Positions 61,406-64,000 of a stretch of DNA of 64,000 bases are shown here, piece after piece. Source of the DNA: Phoronis australis (taxonomy: Eukaryota; Phoronida; Phoronidae); NCBI GenBank assembly GCA_002633005.1, contig NMRA01000350.1, forward strand, positions 319,642 to 383,641. The letters run 5' to 3'. Made by a program: the position numbers and the translations under genes. The first letter of the stretch is position 1, and the number at the start of each line of letters is the position of its first letter. The notes beneath the pieces were generated by a model, which was given only the letters and a program-made list of their open reading frames with translations, ran no database searches and was not told where the DNA came from.

Positions 61406-62334
61406 TGGGTGCTGTGATTTTGTAAGTACGAAGTCCCAGGGAGCGAGCTTGACGAGTAAAAACAGGTATGGAGATAGGGGTGAAGACGACACTCAAGGCA
61501 CGAGTGAAACTGATACTGAAGGAGTGAGACCTCGCCATTTTCGACAGACTTAGCCTGTTTAAGACCGCACAAACTCGACTCTCCCGCCTCACCGCCTTTG
61601 TCTTCTGCCAGCGAGTCTACTCAGTCTACGGGAGGTCCTGAGTACCAGGGATAACATTTCTGAGTGGTAATTACAGCCTTTCATTAAATGAAGATTTTAA
61701 TTTTCTGACCAGTTTAATGCCCAGTAATATGTAGTATCCAAGTGTAAATTTACATGTACATGTATAGCCGAAGTTTTTATGCAGGCTGAATGTCAAAGCC
61801 CAGTCGCGAATTGCGGCCCACTGATTTCATGGCGAATGTCGAGTGCTTTTGACAGGGATGATCATTTATTATTAATGCTATGCTAACTCAGTGGATGCAA
61901 CTTCTGTTGAATGGTTTCGTTTTCTGTCATGACCGCTCCAAAATCACTCTCCTGTGCTGACGACCGGACTGCGGAAATCAAGAATTGTCCAATATACACG
62001 TCCATGTGCCTAACAATCACGTTCCAATCAATGCCGCAACACAATACAACGTTTTCGTCCATCAAATGCTCTTACGCGTTGGAGAAATCTTAATCACATC
62101 TCAGTTTTTTCGAAATGGGCCGAGCTCTCAATGTCCCCTGAACTGATATCGCTTGGTCCACCAAGTGCGGCGCACGAACCTGTTCGGCCATTTCTGAGCG
62201 AAATTAGGGTCTTTTGGAAAGACAGAAACTGAAATAAATATTTTCTATCCCGTTGCTCAGTATTACTGCATCCTGCGCAGGCACACCTATTCCTAATGCT
62301 TGCCACAGCTCTTTTCGAGACCATTCTCTTGCGC

Positions 62335-62545
62335 GCACAGGCACCCAGCCTAAAACTGGGGGGGGGGGGGGGNTTTTACTAGGATTCTCTAGGTACGTTC
62401 AGAGCTATGAATTGTGCATTCGCTGAATTTTCATATTTCCTGCCCTTTTAGTGGACTTTCATCTCATTTTGTACCTTTTCGGGATATTTTTCTGTTTCTC
62501 TGAGGTGGACATTTTTGCCCATTTCGCCAAATTGGGGGGCTCGTT
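62335..62545 (-). repeat. GCACCCAGCCTA family, inverted copy interrupted by G run and N
   Basis: GCGCACAGGCACCCAGCCTA is followed by about 15 G and an N at 62373, then GTGGACATTTTTGCCCATTT and CGCCAAATTGGGGGGCTCGT. The G run and N mark a sequencing or assembly problem inside the repeat. Confidence 0.7.
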
Positions 62546-63102
62546 AAACGCCAATCTAAAATGGCGGAATATTATGTTTGGAGGCCACCAAATTCGGACA
62601 CCACAAAATCTTTTCCCGCGATATTCGACCAAGAATAAACTTGTTCTATTGGCCGTTAATTCGATTGTCCGAATATCGCGCAACTTTACTGTACTGCTGC
62701 CCAGTCCCGAGCGTCACCGGTCACAAGTGGAGATTGTTATGTATTTCTCGCCGACGGATATCGCGAGGATTACGTACCCCCAGTTTAATAGCTACCAACT
62801 GTTTTGTAATAACATGTTTAGCACCCTACTGTGACCGTTGAAATCACGTGGAGTAAGTACGGTTTGTGCTTTAAATAGACCATAGCGGTTTTGCTTGCAG
62901 ACTTTCAAAAGCGCTCCTGAGAGCCTTTGACGTAACGCCTTCTTCAAGGCCAGTGAACCGCATATAACCCAGTGATAATACATTAATATTATCGTAATGA
63001 TGACACCCCTTAGGCAGAGACTGTTAGTATCCTGCCGTGCGACCCTTGATAAAGTCCAAGCATTAAGACCTATCTGATCTTAACTGGTCAGGGTGCATAC
63101 CA
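62546..63102. other. Intergenic, nothing recognised
   Basis: Short open frames on both strands without domains. No feature can be supported. Confidence 0.45.
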
Positions 63103-63509
63103 GGGCCCGGTCTCCAATCTTTTTACTCGAAATGGAACTCGAAATTAGGTTTCATTGGTATTTTCTACTCTACTTTTGGGCGAACTCAAGATAAGTGTCT
63201 ATTATTCTATGCTCGAGTACACAATAACTTACGTAGATAATTTATTACCCTTAGTTCACAGTTTGTAAACCCAATATTAAAGCACTGAGTTCGAGTTTCA
63301 ACTCAAAATTTCGAGTTTTTACTCGAGTTTGTAGCACGAATATAAGGGTCTTCAAGGGCAAACTTGAACTAGAAACTCCTATGCATAAACTATAATGTAT
63401 TCGAGCACAGTCTGAAAACCAATTATCTTAAGTTCGCACAAAAGGAGCAGAGAAATTGCCAAAAATAATTTCGAGTTCGTTTCGAGTACAAAGATTAGAG
63501 ACCGGGCCC
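63103..63509. mobile_element. 407-bp inverted-repeat element with GGGCCCGGTCTC ends
   Basis: The left end GGGCCCGGTCTCCAATCTTT and the reverse complement of the right end GGGCCCGGTCTCTAATCTTT differ at one position. Pairing continues through the ACTCGAAA block. The interior is rich in CGAGTT/AACTCG motifs and non-coding. A diverged relative lies in EMC2 intron 7 (about 9150-9515). Confidence 0.85.
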
Positions 63510-63671
63510 AGGTGTGAATTTACCCTAAAGTAGGCGTATGGTTTTCTTCCCCTGGTTGGCACCAATCCTCAAGCCCCTATCTTTTCGGCCAGTGATCTTC
63601 ACCGCAACAATAGTTTATTTCTTTTCATGGTATTTTTCTTAGTGTCGAGCCGGATTTCTGGTATCTTTCCT

Positions 63672-64000
63672 GTGTTTTCTCTCTGGATAATGCGTGGCGT
63701 TTTCTAGTTTAGTCTGTCACGTGTTTTGCATAATTTTGCCTGAACCTACCTGTTGGTGGCAACTCCCCCCTGTCCCTCGCTTCCCGCCCTGTAAGTCTAT
63801 ACTCTTGCACACTGCTACGCCCGCGGGTTTCGTCCAACGGCCAGTGTCCCGGACTCGGACCTGACTGGCTAGNGTGTTTTTTCTCTGGATAATGCGTGGC
63901 GTTTTCTAGTTTAGTCTGTCACGTGTTTTGCATAATTTTGCCTGAACCTACTGTACCTGTTGGTGGCAACTCCCCCCTGTCCCTCGCTTCCCGCCCTGTA
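63672..64000. repeat. Near-identical duplication across a single-N gap at the right edge
   Basis: 63672-63793 is repeated at 63874-64000, right after the N at 63873. The copies differ by two small indels (CTC/TTTC near the start and a 5-bp insertion CTGTA-like). An uncollapsed allele at a scaffold join is the likely cause. No gene is seen. Confidence 0.85.

Noticed and set aside
1-64000. CRISPR arrays, operons or bacterial islands
   Set aside because: Genes are intron-split with GT-AG sites, and no regularly spaced repeat-spacer structure exists; the tandem repeats seen are minisatellites.

Overview
This is eukaryotic nuclear DNA from an animal. Its genes are split by GT-AG introns of roughly 0.4 to 2.5 kb, spacers are AT-rich and full of short inverted-repeat elements and tRNA-derived repeats, and the predicted proteins align well with vertebrate orthologues. 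An outbred invertebrate deuterostome (hemichordate, echinoderm or cephalochordate) fits best. That is inference: it rests on the vertebrate-like exon products, a TRIM protein with a propeller tail, abundant tacatgta-type motifs and apparent uncollapsed haplotypes. The species cannot be named from sequence alone.

Layout, left to right. (1) 294-2964, minus: the first two coding exons of DNALI1 (axonemal dynein light intermediate chain), running off the left edge. (2) 3131-11855, plus: EMC2, complete in 10 coding exons, head-to-head with DNALI1 across a 166-bp shared promoter that carries an RFX X-box-like palindrome. (3) 26017 down to about 14589 or lower, minus: TRMT11 (tRNA guanine-10 N2-methyltransferase), 13 firm exons with the last exon uncertain, tail-to-tail with EMC2. 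(4) 26372-33706, plus: PSMF1 (proteasome inhibitor PI31), 7 coding exons, head-to-head with TRMT11 across 354 bp. (5) About 8 kb without a recognised gene. (6) 41911-47838, plus: one uninterrupted coding exon for a 1975-residue Lys/Glu-rich coiled-coil protein of unknown family, with an internal 234-bp tandem duplication. (7) A spacer with an unusual run of short hairpins (48800-48999). (8) 56354-54399, minus: a TRIM protein (RING, two B-boxes, coiled coil, NHL-like propeller) whose whole coding region lies in one exon. (9) 56.4-64 kb: repeat-rich, no recognised gene.

The genes do not form a pathway. Four are conserved single-copy-type cellular genes arranged as two divergent pairs. The main non-genic signals are several families of foldback or terminal-inverted-repeat elements, tRNA-derived repeats, and three single-N scaffold joins. 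Two of those joins have near-identical sequence repeated across them, which looks like assembly of two haplotypes. The best candidates for something undescribed are the giant coiled-coil gene and the hairpin array after it.
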